From Clostridium sp. CM027 (GTDB lineage: Bacteria; Bacillota; Clostridia; Clostridiales; Clostridiaceae): 64,000 bases of DNA. Positions within the stretch are counted from its first letter, which is position 1; the number at the start of each line of letters is the position of its first letter. The position numbers and the translations under genes are program-made. The notes beneath the pieces were generated by a model, which worked only from the letters and a program-made list of their open reading frames with translations, was not told the origin of the DNA and did no database searches. Below are positions 26,068-34,432 of the stretch, in pieces. The stretch spans positions 3,304,501-3,368,500 of the forward strand of contig NZ_CP077725.1 of the NCBI RefSeq assembly GCF_024730565.1, in the 5' to 3' direction.

Positions 26068-27381
26068 ATGGATTCAGACCCTGACCCTGCGCCCAATAAT
26101 ATAATGGCGCAATTTATAACAATTGGTATTTTAACACTGATAAATGCATTCTTTGCATCGGCGGAAATGGCAATAGCGTCACTTAGCAAAAATAAAATTA
26201 AGCATCTTGCGCAAGAGGATAACAAAAAAGCACAGCTATTAGTAAAACTTATTGAGGAGCCAACAAAGTTTTTATCGGCTGTTCAAATTGGAATTATGCT
26301 CGCTGGTTTTTTTTCTATTGCAACTGCGGCTACTGGAATATCTAATCATTTTTCAGGATATTTAAACAATTTGAATGTACCTTATAGTAAGCAAATTGCT
26401 TTAGCTAGCATAACAATTGGTCTATGTTATATAACACTTGTGTTTGGTGAATTGTTTCCAAAGCGAGTAGCACTACAAAAATCAGAAGCTATTGCAATGT
26501 TTTGCGTAGTGCCTGTTTTCTATGTATCTAAGCTGCTGGTTCCTTTTGCAATGCTACTTTCAGCATCCACTGATGTTTTAGTTAAGATTACTGGTCTTAA
26601 TAGTGAAAAATTAGAGGAGAAGTTATCAAAAGAGGAAATGAAATCACTTATAGAAGTTGGACGACAACGCGGCGCTATAAACGAAACTGCCAAAAAGATG
26701 ATAAATAACATTATCGAATTCGATGATAAATCAGCTAGAGAAGTTATGACTCCAAGAACTGAAGTGTTTTTGATTGATATAAATGATCATGTTACACAGT
26801 TCTTAGATGAGTTATTAGAGAAAAAGTATTCAAGAGTGCCAGTATATGACGGTGATGTTGATAATATCATAGGAATACTTCACATGAAAGATTTTATAAT
26901 GGAGGCTCGCATTAAGGGCTTTGAAAATGTAAACATTAAGAATATATTACATTCTCCTTACCTTGTTTATCAAAGTAAAAATATAGATGAATTATTTAGA
27001 GAATTAAAAATATCTAAAAATCATATGGCAGTACTTATAGACGAATATGGAGGATTTTCAGGGGTAGTTACTATTAAAGACCTTATAGAAGAAGTTATGG
27101 GAAATATTGAAGATGAATATGATGATGACGAACCTGATATAAGAAAAGTTGATAATAATACTTATATAGTGAATGGATTACTTTCTTTAGACGAATTGAA
27201 TGATCATCTTGATTTAAATTTAATGTCGAAGAATTACAATACTATAGGAGGTTTTTTAATTAGCCTTATAGGATGTATTCCAAAGAAAAATGAAACCCAA
27301 ACTATTGAATATGGGAATGTAATATTTAAAATAGAGCAAGTTAAACAAAGAAGAATAGAAAAAATTAAAATCTATATATAA
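26068..27381 (+). CDS. CNNM/CorC-type transporter (hemolysin family)
   Basis: 437 aa from the ATG at 26068, which follows AAGAGGAGG. The upstream ATG at 26035 is rejected. Domains: DUF21 membrane domain (about 15-180, four hydrophobic stretches, with FFASAEMAIASLSKNKI), two CBS domains (about 205-325, starting MTPRTEVFLID), and a C-terminal CorC/HlyC domain (from about 340). The family is linked to Mg2+/Co2+ efflux. Haemolysis is not expected. A strong terminator follows within one base of the stop. Confidence 0.92.
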   Translation: MDSDPDPAPNNIMAQFITIGILTLINAFFASAEMAIASLSKNKIKHLAQEDNKKAQLLVKLIEEPTKFLSAVQIGIMLAGFFSIATAATGISNHFSGYLNNLNVPYSKQIALASITIGLCYITLVFGELFPKRVALQKSEAIAMFCVVPVFYVSKLLVPFAMLLSASTDVLVKITGLNSEKLEEKLSKEEMKSLIEVGRQRGAINETAKKMINNIIEFDDKSAREVMTPRTEVFLIDINDHVTQFLDELLEKKYSRVPVYDGDVDNIIGILHMKDFIMEARIKGFENVNIKNILHSPYLVYQSKNIDELFRELKISKNHMAVLIDEYGGFSGVVTIKDLIEEVMGNIEDEYDDDEPDIRKVDNNTYIVNGLLSLDELNDHLDLNLMSKNYNTIGGFLISLIGCIPKKNETQTIEYGNVIFKIEQVKQRRIEKIKIYI

Positions 27382-27422
27382 AAGATGCTCTACTTTCAAA
27401 AAAAAGTAGAGCATCTTTTTTT
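27382..27422 (+). terminator. Rho-independent terminator
   Basis: AAGATGCTCTACTTT pairs with AAGTAGAGCATCTT around a short A-rich loop, followed by seven T. Confidence 0.9.
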
Positions 27423-27514
27423 CATATAGGGAAGTTATATAAAGGTGATTATTTTCATAAATATTCTTTTTACTTGTATTTATGAGGATTATGAATTTAT
27501 CATATACGATTTAA

Positions 27515-28627
27515 CTAAAAATCTGTATACGGATCATTTAAATAATCTTCTTCATACTCGTTTATCTTTTTAATGATCTTTGTGAATACTGCATCCACTT
27601 TAGAAAAATCCATATTTGGTATAAAGTAAGTTTCAAGCTCGTCATGTAGACATTTAGCTTCTTTTATTGTAGCTAAACCCTTGTCTAATAGCGTGTAAAA
27701 CTCAGTTGCATCATATTCTATTTCATCTTTGTTATTTTCAAGTGTACTTAGATTTAAACAATCCTCCATATCAATTACAATACCTGGAAGATCTGAATTA
27801 TTTATTTCATTAGAGGTCAAAATGGCAACATTTAAGTCAGGAATCAATATATGCTCAATTTTTTCAGGGATAAGTGGCGTATGAAAAATTTCTACATTGT
27901 ATCCACGCCTTAAGGCTTCGGTGGATAGAAATTCTAGTACATCTGATTTTCCAGTACCAGGTCCGCCTTTTAATACATAAATATTTTTATAACCTGCGCT
28001 TAAGTTTTCAATATAAGTGACAATACCGTTAGGTGTAAAGGCTGTAGCAAATAAATGTCTATCATAGCCTATAGTAGATGGTGGCGTGGTGAATAAAGAT
28101 TCTTTTAGATTTTCTTTCAGTATGTTTAATTTATTAATATTCAAGGCTTCATCATTATAGTTTTGCCAATCATCATAAACTAATTTAGCTGCTCCAAAGA
28201 ATCGATAGGCCCTTTTAAAAGTTTTGCCAACTTTTTTATTTATGCCAATTATTTTATGCCTATATTTCTTAAAGCCTTCTTCATTCCAACAATCTCCCAT
28301 GTTTAGAACTTCATCTACGGCTCCTGGATTTATAGGATCCACTATATGAGGTGCTGTTGCATCAAGTATTGCAACGTTAAGTTTTTTAATAACTACTCCG
28401 TCTAGTGAATTATTATCGGAAGAACAGTGATGTTGTTCTATATCGTAGCCTTTTTCATTGAAGTATTTAGAAACTTTCTTCATTAAGGATGATTTACCTG
28501 TTCCAGGGCCTCCTTTTATGCATATTATTCTTCTTGCTTCATCTTGACCTAGTATATACCTATAGTAGGAATAGAATCCTCTTGAAGTATTGCCACCGGG
28601 GAAAAAATTTTTAATAGTACCTTGCAT
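27515..28627 (-). CDS. Double P-loop ATPase (PRK06851-like)
   Basis: 370 aa from the ATG at 28627, nine bases after GGAG. An in-frame ATG 15 nt upstream overlaps that site. Two homologous halves, each with a Walker A motif of the same sequence: GGPGTGKS at 39-46 and at 221-228. Each half is followed by HHCSSDN or FHTPLIPE and a NVAIL strand. The N-terminus IKNFFPGGNTSRGF is characteristic of this conserved clostridial family. Function is unknown to me. Single gene, divergent from the T-box operon. Confidence 0.85.
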   Translation of the reverse strand: MQGTIKNFFPGGNTSRGFYSYYRYILGQDEARRIICIKGGPGTGKSSLMKKVSKYFNEKGYDIEQHHCSSDNNSLDGVVIKKLNVAILDATAPHIVDPINPGAVDEVLNMGDCWNEEGFKKYRHKIIGINKKVGKTFKRAYRFFGAAKLVYDDWQNYNDEALNINKLNILKENLKESLFTTPPSTIGYDRHLFATAFTPNGIVTYIENLSAGYKNIYVLKGGPGTGKSDVLEFLSTEALRRGYNVEIFHTPLIPEKIEHILIPDLNVAILTSNEINNSDLPGIVIDMEDCLNLSTLENNKDEIEYDATEFYTLLDKGLATIKEAKCLHDELETYFIPNMDFSKVDAVFTKIIKKINEYEEDYLNDPYTDF

Positions 28628-28763
28628 AATATCACACTCCATTTCATCATATCAATACATACTATTCATAGATGTTGAAATTGATTATAATTATTTTATA
28701 TTTTTGTTGAAAATATTTTGTATATATTCTGAATAATAGTAAATTATTATTTTTAAATTGAGG

Positions 28764-28791
28764 TTGACAAAAATAAAATATGGCATATAAT
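28764..28791 (+). promoter_or_regulatory. Promoter of the T-box operon
   Basis: TTGACA at 28764-28769, 16-nt spacer, TATAAT at 28786-28791. Confidence 0.85.
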
Positions 28792-28799
28792 AAAAATAT

Positions 28800-29075
28800 A
28801 ACCATTCCAATATGAATACTAGGAAATGCAATGAAAAAGGAAAGTAGTATATTGCATGGGTACAGAGAGGAAGCGATGCTGAGAAGCTTTTACCTAAATA
28901 TATATGAAGTGCCCTTTGGAGCATGGACCTGAAATTATAGTAGGGTACTACGGGTTCGCCCGTTAAAGCGATAAAGCATTTTGTGCTTGGATTTAAGTGA
29001 GATTCTATATCTAATTAGAGTGGACCGCGGAGTGTAATAACACCGCCTCTATAAAATGAGACGGTGTTTTTTTGA
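28800..29075 (+). ncRNA. T-box riboswitch, probably cysteine-specific
   Basis: Stem I contains GGAAAGTAGTA, the AGAGAG bulge region and a distal loop GCGATGCTGAGAAGC. The 3' side reads GAAGTGCCCTTTGGAGC, where the specifier after GAAG is TGC (28910-28912), Cys. Another reading would take ATG (Met) at 28922. AGTAGGGTACTACGGG with TTCGCCCGTTA forms the central stems. The T-box sequence AGAGTGGACCGCGG lies at 29017-29030, and the terminator pairs ACACCGCCTC with GAGACGGTGT before seven T. Uncharged tRNA would allow read-through into the methyltransferase-luxS operon. Confidence 0.9.
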
Positions 29076-29177
29076 CACCAAAAATATTTGAATTTTAAAA
29101 AAAACTTGGCCTTAACACTATTTTTTAAGTATAAAATGTAAAATTTAAACTTAAAAAAAATAAATGGAGGTAATATT

Positions 29178-29819
29178 ATGAGTTCATTAGATTATTTTAA
29201 CGAAATAGCTAAAAGTTGGAACGTAATAAGAAGTGAGTATTTTGATGAAAGGTTAAAGTACAAGGTATTATCCAAAGTAAGTATAAAAGATAAGGTAGTG
29301 GCTGATCTTGGATGCGGCGCTGGATTTTTATCCTTAGCGCTGGCCTTAGATGCAAGCATTGTGTTTTCTATAGATCAATCAGTAAATATGCTTAAAGAAT
29401 CCAAAAAATTAATGGAAACTAAAAAATTCGATAATGTATATCCAATAAAATCCTCCATAGACAACTTGGTTTTGTTTGATGAATCTGTAGATGTGGTCTT
29501 CATTAATATGGCTCTTCACCATGTGAGCGATGCTAAAAAGGCTATTGAAGAGATGCACAGAATAATTAAAAAAGGTGGGACTTTAATAATATCGGATGTA
29601 GAAGAGCATAATGGGCAGTGGGCAAGGACTGAAATGTTTGACGAATGGCTTGGTTTTTCAAATAATCAGATGGAAGAGTGGTTAACTGGCGCAGGGTTTA
29701 ATATAGTAAACATTGAGAATACAGATTTAAGATGCAAAGGTTATTCTAGCAAAGGCGAATATACTGAAACTGGCATTTTCATTGCAGTAGCAAATAAGGA
29801 GGTAAGGGTAAATGATTAA
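29178..29819 (+). CDS. SAM-dependent methyltransferase (YrrT/UbiG-like)
   Basis: 213 aa. Class I methyltransferase: motif I VADLGCGAGFLSLAL (about 38-52), acidic SIDQS at the end of strand 2, and motif IV NMALHHVSDAKKA. It is the first gene behind the T-box and overlaps luxS by 8 bp. In Bacillus (yrrT) and Clostridium acetobutylicum (ubiG) the equivalent gene heads the methionine-to-cysteine operon, where it may turn SAM into S-adenosylhomocysteine. That role is inferred from context. Confidence 0.88.
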   Translation: MSSLDYFNEIAKSWNVIRSEYFDERLKYKVLSKVSIKDKVVADLGCGAGFLSLALALDASIVFSIDQSVNMLKESKKLMETKKFDNVYPIKSSIDNLVLFDESVDVVFINMALHHVSDAKKAIEEMHRIIKKGGTLIISDVEEHNGQWARTEMFDEWLGFSNNQMEEWLTGAGFNIVNIENTDLRCKGYSSKGEYTETGIFIAVANKEVRVND

Positions 29820-30264
29820 GGTTGAAAGTTTTTCATTAGATCACACAAAGGTTGTGGCACCTTTTGTACGAAAATGTGAGGTAAAGATAGGCGAAAAGGG
29901 TGATAAAGTAACAAAGTTTGACTTAAGATTTATGCAACCAAACAAGGAGTTTATGAATATATCAGCTATCCATACTTTAGAGCATTTGCTTGCTGGATAT
30001 ATGAGAGAAGTAATGGACGGAATTATAGACATTTCACCTATGGGATGTAGAACAGGTTTTTACATGATCGTATGGAATGATGTCAGTGTAGATAGGGTTA
30101 TAGAAGCCCTAAATTATGGATTGAAAAAGGTGATAGAAACAGAGGAAATCCCGGCAGCCAATGAAGTTCAATGTGGAAATTATAGAGATCATTCCTTAAA
30201 TGGTGCAAAAGAATATGCAAAATTAGTTCTAAGTAGAGGTCTTAGCAGTGAGATATATAAATAG
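29812..30264 (+). CDS. luxS: S-ribosylhomocysteine lyase LuxS
   Basis: 150 aa, full length. Metal ligands H54 and H58 in HTLEHLLAG, catalytic C79 in GCRTGFY and ligand C121 in VQCGNYRDHS are all present. It cleaves S-ribosylhomocysteine to homocysteine and the AI-2 precursor. It is translated with the upstream methyltransferase (8-bp overlap) under the T-box. The downstream cysK-type gene that would use the homocysteine is broken. Confidence 0.96.
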   Translation: MIKVESFSLDHTKVVAPFVRKCEVKIGEKGDKVTKFDLRFMQPNKEFMNISAIHTLEHLLAGYMREVMDGIIDISPMGCRTGFYMIVWNDVSVDRVIEALNYGLKKVIETEEIPAANEVQCGNYRDHSLNGAKEYAKLVLSRGLSSEIYK

Positions 30265-30518
30265 TATATTAAATATTATAGGAAATACACCACTTATTAA
30301 GCTAAATAATTTGGGTGTAAAAGAAGGTGTAAATATCTTCGCAAAACTGCAGCCATCAATTAAGGATACAATGTAAAGAGGGGCTATTTGTAGGCAGTTC
30401 TTTAGGGACTGCCATAGTATCTGCAATAAAACTTGGAGAATCCATTGAAGGTGGGAACATTGTTGCAATACTGCCTGAGAGGGGAGATAGACATTTTAGT
30501 AAGAACATCTGTAATTAA
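30248..30518 (+). pseudogene. Broken cysK/mccA-type PLP enzyme gene
   Basis: A GTG start overlapping luxS gives 42 codons matching the N-terminus of cysteine synthase or cystathionine beta-synthase (SILNIIGNTPLIKLNNLG), then a stop. In another frame from 30378 the C-terminus appears: EGLFVGSSLGTAIVSAIKLG and NIVAILPERGDRH. The middle of the gene, about 200 codons including the PLP-binding core, is missing. Homologues are about 300 aa. This is clearly decayed. Confidence 0.85.
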
Positions 30519-30579
30519 TGCTTGTACTTATAAACATACTGTGATAATATAATAACTAATTTAATAAGTAAACTACCTA

Positions 30580-30777
30580 GGGTAGAGGTGCTGTATCTAA
30601 GAGTACTTGTTCGGAGCTGACAGGCTAAGATGAATAAGAAAAGGAGCTATGGCCGAAGAAAATGTATTTGGTGAAATTATTTTCTGAGATTGCATATAAT
30701 ATATGTAAAATTGTCACTGATTTTTCAGTGGTGAGCTACAAGGTACACGAAGTTTGTATAAAAACATGTATTTTATG
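30580..30777 (+). ncRNA. Lysine riboswitch (L box) upstream of lysC
   Basis: It holds the conserved elements in order: GGTAGAGGTGC, AAGAGTA, GGAGCTGACAGGC, GGCCGAAG, GCATATAATATATGTAAAATTGTCACTG and, closing P1, GGTGAGCTAC, which pairs with the 5' GTAG. Lysine binding would favour the terminator that follows and switch off aspartate kinase. Confidence 0.9.
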
Positions 30778-30813
30778 CAGCAAAGGTGTTCCTTTGCTGT
30801 ATTTATTTTTTTT
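30778..30813 (+). terminator. Terminator of the lysine riboswitch
   Basis: CAGCAAAGG and CCTTTGCTG form a 9-bp stem with loop TGTT, followed by TATTTATTTTTTTT. It is the expression platform of the L box. Confidence 0.9.
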
Positions 30814-30840
30814 GGAAGCAATATATAAAGTTCTAAATTT

Positions 30841-30913
30841 CACCGAAGGTGATAAATAGCACCGAAGGTGATAATAGCACCGAAGGTGATAATAGCACCG
30901 AAGGTGATAAATA
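30841..30913 (+). repeat. Four tandem mini-hairpins in the lysC leader
   Basis: CACCGAAGGTG occurs at 30841, 30860, 30878 and 30896, joined by ATAAATAG or ATAATAG. Each unit is a self-complementary CACC-GAA-GGTG hairpin. The array lies after the riboswitch terminator and ends 17 bp before the lysC start codon, directly ahead of its AGGAG site. Confidence 0.95.
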
Positions 30914-30930
30914 ATAGGAGTGATTTAATT

Positions 30931-32130
30931 ATGGCAGTAGTTGTTCAAAAATATGGAGGTTCATCTGTAGGAACTACAGAGAAAATTAAAGGAATTGCAC
31001 AAAGTATAGTAAAGAGGAAAAATGAAGATACAGATTTAGTTATAGTAGTATCTGCTATGGGGGACACTACAGATGATTTATTATCTCTATCAAAAGGTAT
31101 AGGAGAAAAACCAGATAAGAGAGAATTGGATGTTCTATTATCAACAGGTGAAATAATTTCAAGTGCACTACTCGCCATGGCAATTAAGGGACTTGGATAT
31201 GATGCCATAAGTTATACTGCATACCAAATTGGGATTAAGACTAGTGGACAATATGGTAAAGCGTTAATTGAAGATATACACGGTGGCAGGATTAAAAAAA
31301 GCTTAAAAGAAGGCAAAATCGTAATAGTTGCTGGATTCCAAGGAATAAATGGGGAAGGTGATATTACAACACTCGGCAGAGGTGGATCTGATACTACTGC
31401 AGTTGCTTTAGCTGTGAAGCTTAATGGCAGATGTGAAATATATACGGACGTTTCTGGAATATATAGTGTAGATCCTAGAGCATACAGCGCAGCTAAAAAA
31501 TTAGATGAAATAGAATATGAGGAGATGCTCGAGCTAGCAAGTTTGGGAGCTCAAATAATGCATTCAAGGTCTATAGAACTTGCTCAAAAATATAGCATAC
31601 CTATATATGTAGGGCTTAGTAATAGTGATATTAAAGGAACTGTAATTAAGGAGGTAAAAAATATGAATATGGAAAATAAGCCAGTAACAGGAATAGCAAC
31701 TAGTGATGAGGATGTTGCAGTAACACTTCAGCGTATACCTAAAGATGTGAATATATTGTCTACTATATTTGAAGCTATAGGAAGTAAAAGAATCAATATA
31801 GATATGATAAGTCAAACATCACCTATAGATGGAAAGGTAAGTGTATCATTTACTATACCTAAAGAAGGCTTAAAGGATAGTTTAGAAATTATAGATAACT
31901 TAATAGCAGATAATAAAGTTATAGTTGATGAAGAGATAACTAAATTTTCAGTGGTGGGGCTAGGCATGAAGACAACCTCTGGAGTAGCGGCTAGAATGTT
32001 TAGAGTTTTTAACAAAAACAATATTGAAATTAAAATGATTACTACATCAGAAATAAGAATTACTTGTGCTATTAAAACTGGAGATAAATTAAAGGCTATA
32101 AAGGTTGTTGCAGAGGAATTTAATCTATAA
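30931..32130 (+). CDS. lysC: Aspartate kinase
   Basis: 399 aa from the ATG at 30931, preceded by TAGGAGTG. Longer in-frame starts would translate the hairpin array and are rejected. The catalytic domain starts VVQKYGGSSVGT (3-14) and contains VVAGFQGINGEGDITTLGRGGSDTTA. Two ACT domains follow from about 265 (VTLQRIPKDVNI and FSVVGLGMKTTSGVAARMF). It phosphorylates aspartate, the first step to lysine, threonine and methionine. The lysine riboswitch upstream marks it as the lysine-controlled isozyme. Its last 95 bp plus 6 bp of flank are duplicated exactly at 41576. Confidence 0.95.
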   Translation: MAVVVQKYGGSSVGTTEKIKGIAQSIVKRKNEDTDLVIVVSAMGDTTDDLLSLSKGIGEKPDKRELDVLLSTGEIISSALLAMAIKGLGYDAISYTAYQIGIKTSGQYGKALIEDIHGGRIKKSLKEGKIVIVAGFQGINGEGDITTLGRGGSDTTAVALAVKLNGRCEIYTDVSGIYSVDPRAYSAAKKLDEIEYEEMLELASLGAQIMHSRSIELAQKYSIPIYVGLSNSDIKGTVIKEVKNMNMENKPVTGIATSDEDVAVTLQRIPKDVNILSTIFEAIGSKRINIDMISQTSPIDGKVSVSFTIPKEGLKDSLEIIDNLIADNKVIVDEEITKFSVVGLGMKTTSGVAARMFRVFNKNNIEIKMITTSEIRITCAIKTGDKLKAIKVVAEEFNL

Positions 32131-32205
32131 ATATAACATGTTAGACGATAGTTAAGTATTAAACATAATTTACCTAAAGGCTCTTTAAAGTACGACCCTG
32201 ATAAT

Positions 32206-32245
32206 AATTTTTAAGAGAAGCCATTTTGGACTTCTCTTAAAAATT
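32206..32245. terminator. Bidirectional terminator between lysC and rfbG
   Basis: AATTTTTAAGAGAAG and CTTCTCTTAAAAATT form a 15-bp stem with a 10-nt loop. The A/T ends give U-rich tails on both strands. Confidence 0.8.
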
Positions 32246-32349
32246 GTAATATTTTATAAATATTATCTGATTGGAAAGATTATTTATTCTTTTTTTTAGA
32301 ACCCTAAGTTTCACTCCATATTGATATTAATGCACCTAGAATGAGAGCT

Positions 32350-33423
32350 CTATCTACAATAATCATTAATTTGAGATTCGCATATATCAATCACCTTTTC
32401 ATCCTTATATTTCCTATACCACTCTACAGTCTTTTCTATTGTCTCATCTATGCCCCACCTAGGCTTAAAATTTAAACAGAATCTAGCCTTGCTAATGTCA
32501 AGACTTAGTAAGCTTGCTTCATGGAATGAATCTCCCTTAAGGATTAAAGGTTTCCAGCTTCCATTGCCCCACTCTTTGACAAGTCTTCTGACAACCTCCT
32601 GAACCGTAATGACATTTTGAGCTTCAGGTCCGAAGTTCCAAGCTCCAGAAAACTCCACATCTTTTTTTAATATTTTTGTTCCTAAAAGTAAATATCCGTA
32701 TAATGGTTCAAGGACATGCTGCCAGGGTCTTACAGCACCTGGATTCCTAAGCAAAATCTCTTCATCATTTTCTAGTGCCCTGATGCAGTCTGGTATAATT
32801 CTATCGATGGCCCAATCTCCACCTCCAATTACATTACCTGCCCGTGCTGTTACAATTATTTTTTCATGATTTTTATACTCAGCTGTATTAAAAAAAGAAT
32901 TTCTATATGAGGAAACCAAAAGTTCAACGCAACCCTTACTAGAACTGTACGGATCATAACCACCCATGGGATCTATTTCCCTGTAGCTGTACATCCATTC
33001 ATTATTTTCGTAACATTTATCACTAGTGATAATAACTAAAGCTTTTGTTTCTTTACTGGCCCTCACCGCTTCCAATACATTTACAGTGCCCATAAAATTC
33101 ACCTCATAGGTCTCTTTAGGGTTTTCATAGGAGTACCTAACGAGTGGTTGTGCTGCAAGATGAAAAACTATCTCTGGTTCATAGGTCATAAAAACTTCAT
33201 TAAGATGTTTGCTATCTCTTATATCTCCTCTTATATCAACAATATCATTGCTAATTTCAGATAAAACGAAATTGCTTTTGACACTGACGGGATCTAGTGC
33301 ATAACCAATAACATTTGCTCCTAATTTTTTTAACCAAATAGCTAGCCATGATCCTTTAAAACCTGTATGACCAGTTATTAAAACATTTTTATTTTTATAA
33401 TTATTTTCAAGGTCTTTTAACAT
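32350..33423 (-). CDS. rfbG: CDP-glucose 4,6-dehydratase
   Basis: 357 aa from the ATG at 33423. A GTG nine bases upstream lies too close to the AGGA site. NAD-binding GHTGFKGSWLAIWLK near the N-terminus, active-site ITSDKCYENNEW and YSSSKG (Tyr-x3-Lys). These are hallmarks of RfbG rather than dTDP- or GDP-sugar dehydratases. It turns CDP-glucose into CDP-4-keto-6-deoxyglucose. Last gene of the rfbF-GT-epimerase-rfbG operon. Confidence 0.92.
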   Translation of the reverse strand: MLKDLENNYKNKNVLITGHTGFKGSWLAIWLKKLGANVIGYALDPVSVKSNFVLSEISNDIVDIRGDIRDSKHLNEVFMTYEPEIVFHLAAQPLVRYSYENPKETYEVNFMGTVNVLEAVRASKETKALVIITSDKCYENNEWMYSYREIDPMGGYDPYSSSKGCVELLVSSYRNSFFNTAEYKNHEKIIVTARAGNVIGGGDWAIDRIIPDCIRALENDEEILLRNPGAVRPWQHVLEPLYGYLLLGTKILKKDVEFSGAWNFGPEAQNVITVQEVVRRLVKEWGNGSWKPLILKGDSFHEASLLSLDISKARFCLNFKPRWGIDETIEKTVEWYRKYKDEKVIDICESQINDYCR

Positions 33424-33435
33424 TTTTTTCACATC

Positions 33436-34401
33436 CTATGGTAAATGCTTAATCCACATATCTTTATTTTCTTCATACCACCTTATTGTTTTAACAATTC
33501 CATCCTCAAGGCTTATTCTAGGACTCCAGCCTAATTCAGTATGGATCTTACTTATATCCGCACCAGGTGACCACATTTCATTTTTTCTGTATTTTATTGT
33601 CCCATATAAGGGGACCCTATCTGTTTTAATATTTTTAAATATAAGATCTATATAGTATTTTAAAGGAAAAAGACTTCCATTTGCTATATTGAAAATATTG
33701 CTCTTTAAATTGCTTTTAGCAGACATAACCAATCCGTCAATTATGTTTTCAATGTAGCAGTAATCACGTAATTGTTCACCAGATGTTAGTCTTACCTCCT
33801 TATCTTCCAGTATTGACAGTATTATATGACAAAAAATCTTATGTCTCTCTTCTCCCTCCCCAAAAATACCAAAGGGCCTTAAGGTTATAATATCTATATT
33901 ATTTTCTCTGGCAATCTGATGAGCGATTATAGTTGCACTAGCTTTAGAACTTCCATAGATGCTCACAGGTTCTGGATACATATCTTCCTTCATAAGATCT
34001 TTCCTATCTCCATATTCAGCACAGCTACCCATATTAACGAATTTTTTGCAGTCGGTGTCCTTCAATGAATTTAAAATATTAATCATTCCTAAAATATTAA
34101 TATTTGCAGCTTTAATATATTCTTTTTGTGCTGAGTTTACACCATAAGCTGCTAAATGAAATACTATTTCAGGGCATATATCCTTGATGCAAGTTTCAAT
34201 TTTTTTACTGTCAGTTATATCAATCTCATAGATTGATATATTTTTTAACTGCTCTTCCAGTCTCCAGGTTTGGCTGCTCTGTCTTCCTATAATAGATACC
34301 TCTGCGCCTTCATTCAATAACCTCTTAACTAGGTGAGAGCCTATAAATCCAAATCCACCAGTTACCAATATCCTCTTACCAGCAAGACTAACCTCTTCCA
34401 T
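33436..34401 (-). CDS. NAD-dependent epimerase/dehydratase (probable CDP-sugar 4-ketoreductase)
   Basis: 321 aa extended SDR: GGFGFIGSHL (GxxGxxG) near residue 16, FHLAAYGVN, and active-site YGSSKASA (Tyr-x3-Lys). Placed between rfbG and the glycosyltransferase, it probably reduces or epimerises the CDP-4-keto-6-deoxyhexose made by RfbG. No rfbH (3-dehydratase) is present, so the final sugar may be a plain 6-deoxyhexose rather than a 3,6-dideoxyhexose. That is inference. It starts at ATG with TGGAGGTATAG upstream. Confidence 0.85.
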   Translation of the reverse strand: MEEVSLAGKRILVTGGFGFIGSHLVKRLLNEGAEVSIIGRQSSQTWRLEEQLKNISIYEIDITDSKKIETCIKDICPEIVFHLAAYGVNSAQKEYIKAANINILGMINILNSLKDTDCKKFVNMGSCAEYGDRKDLMKEDMYPEPVSIYGSSKASATIIAHQIARENNIDIITLRPFGIFGEGEERHKIFCHIILSILEDKEVRLTSGEQLRDYCYIENIIDGLVMSAKSNLKSNIFNIANGSLFPLKYYIDLIFKNIKTDRVPLYGTIKYRKNEMWSPGADISKIHTELGWSPRISLEDGIVKTIRWYEENKDMWIKHLP

Positions 34402-34432
34402 ATACTATACCTCCAGGTTGAAAGGTTTACAT

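Noticed and set aside
26068-27381. Hemolysin
   Set aside because: The historic family name. DUF21-CBS-CorC architecture indicates a divalent-cation transporter or regulator and not a toxin.
28922-28924. ATG (Met) as T-box specifier
   Set aside because: Placement after GAGC is past the usual specifier position. TGC following GAAG fits the consensus GAAC-NNN-...-GAG arrangement better. It is kept as an alternative.
30841-30913. CRISPR array reading of the four short repeats
   Set aside because: Units are 11 nt with 7-8 nt constant linkers. There are no variable spacers and no cas genes.
30868-30930. Extended N-terminus of aspartate kinase (repeated IIAPKV peptides)
   Set aside because: This is a chance open frame through the tandem hairpin array. 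The aspartate kinase fold starts at the ATG at 30931 with AGGAG upstream.
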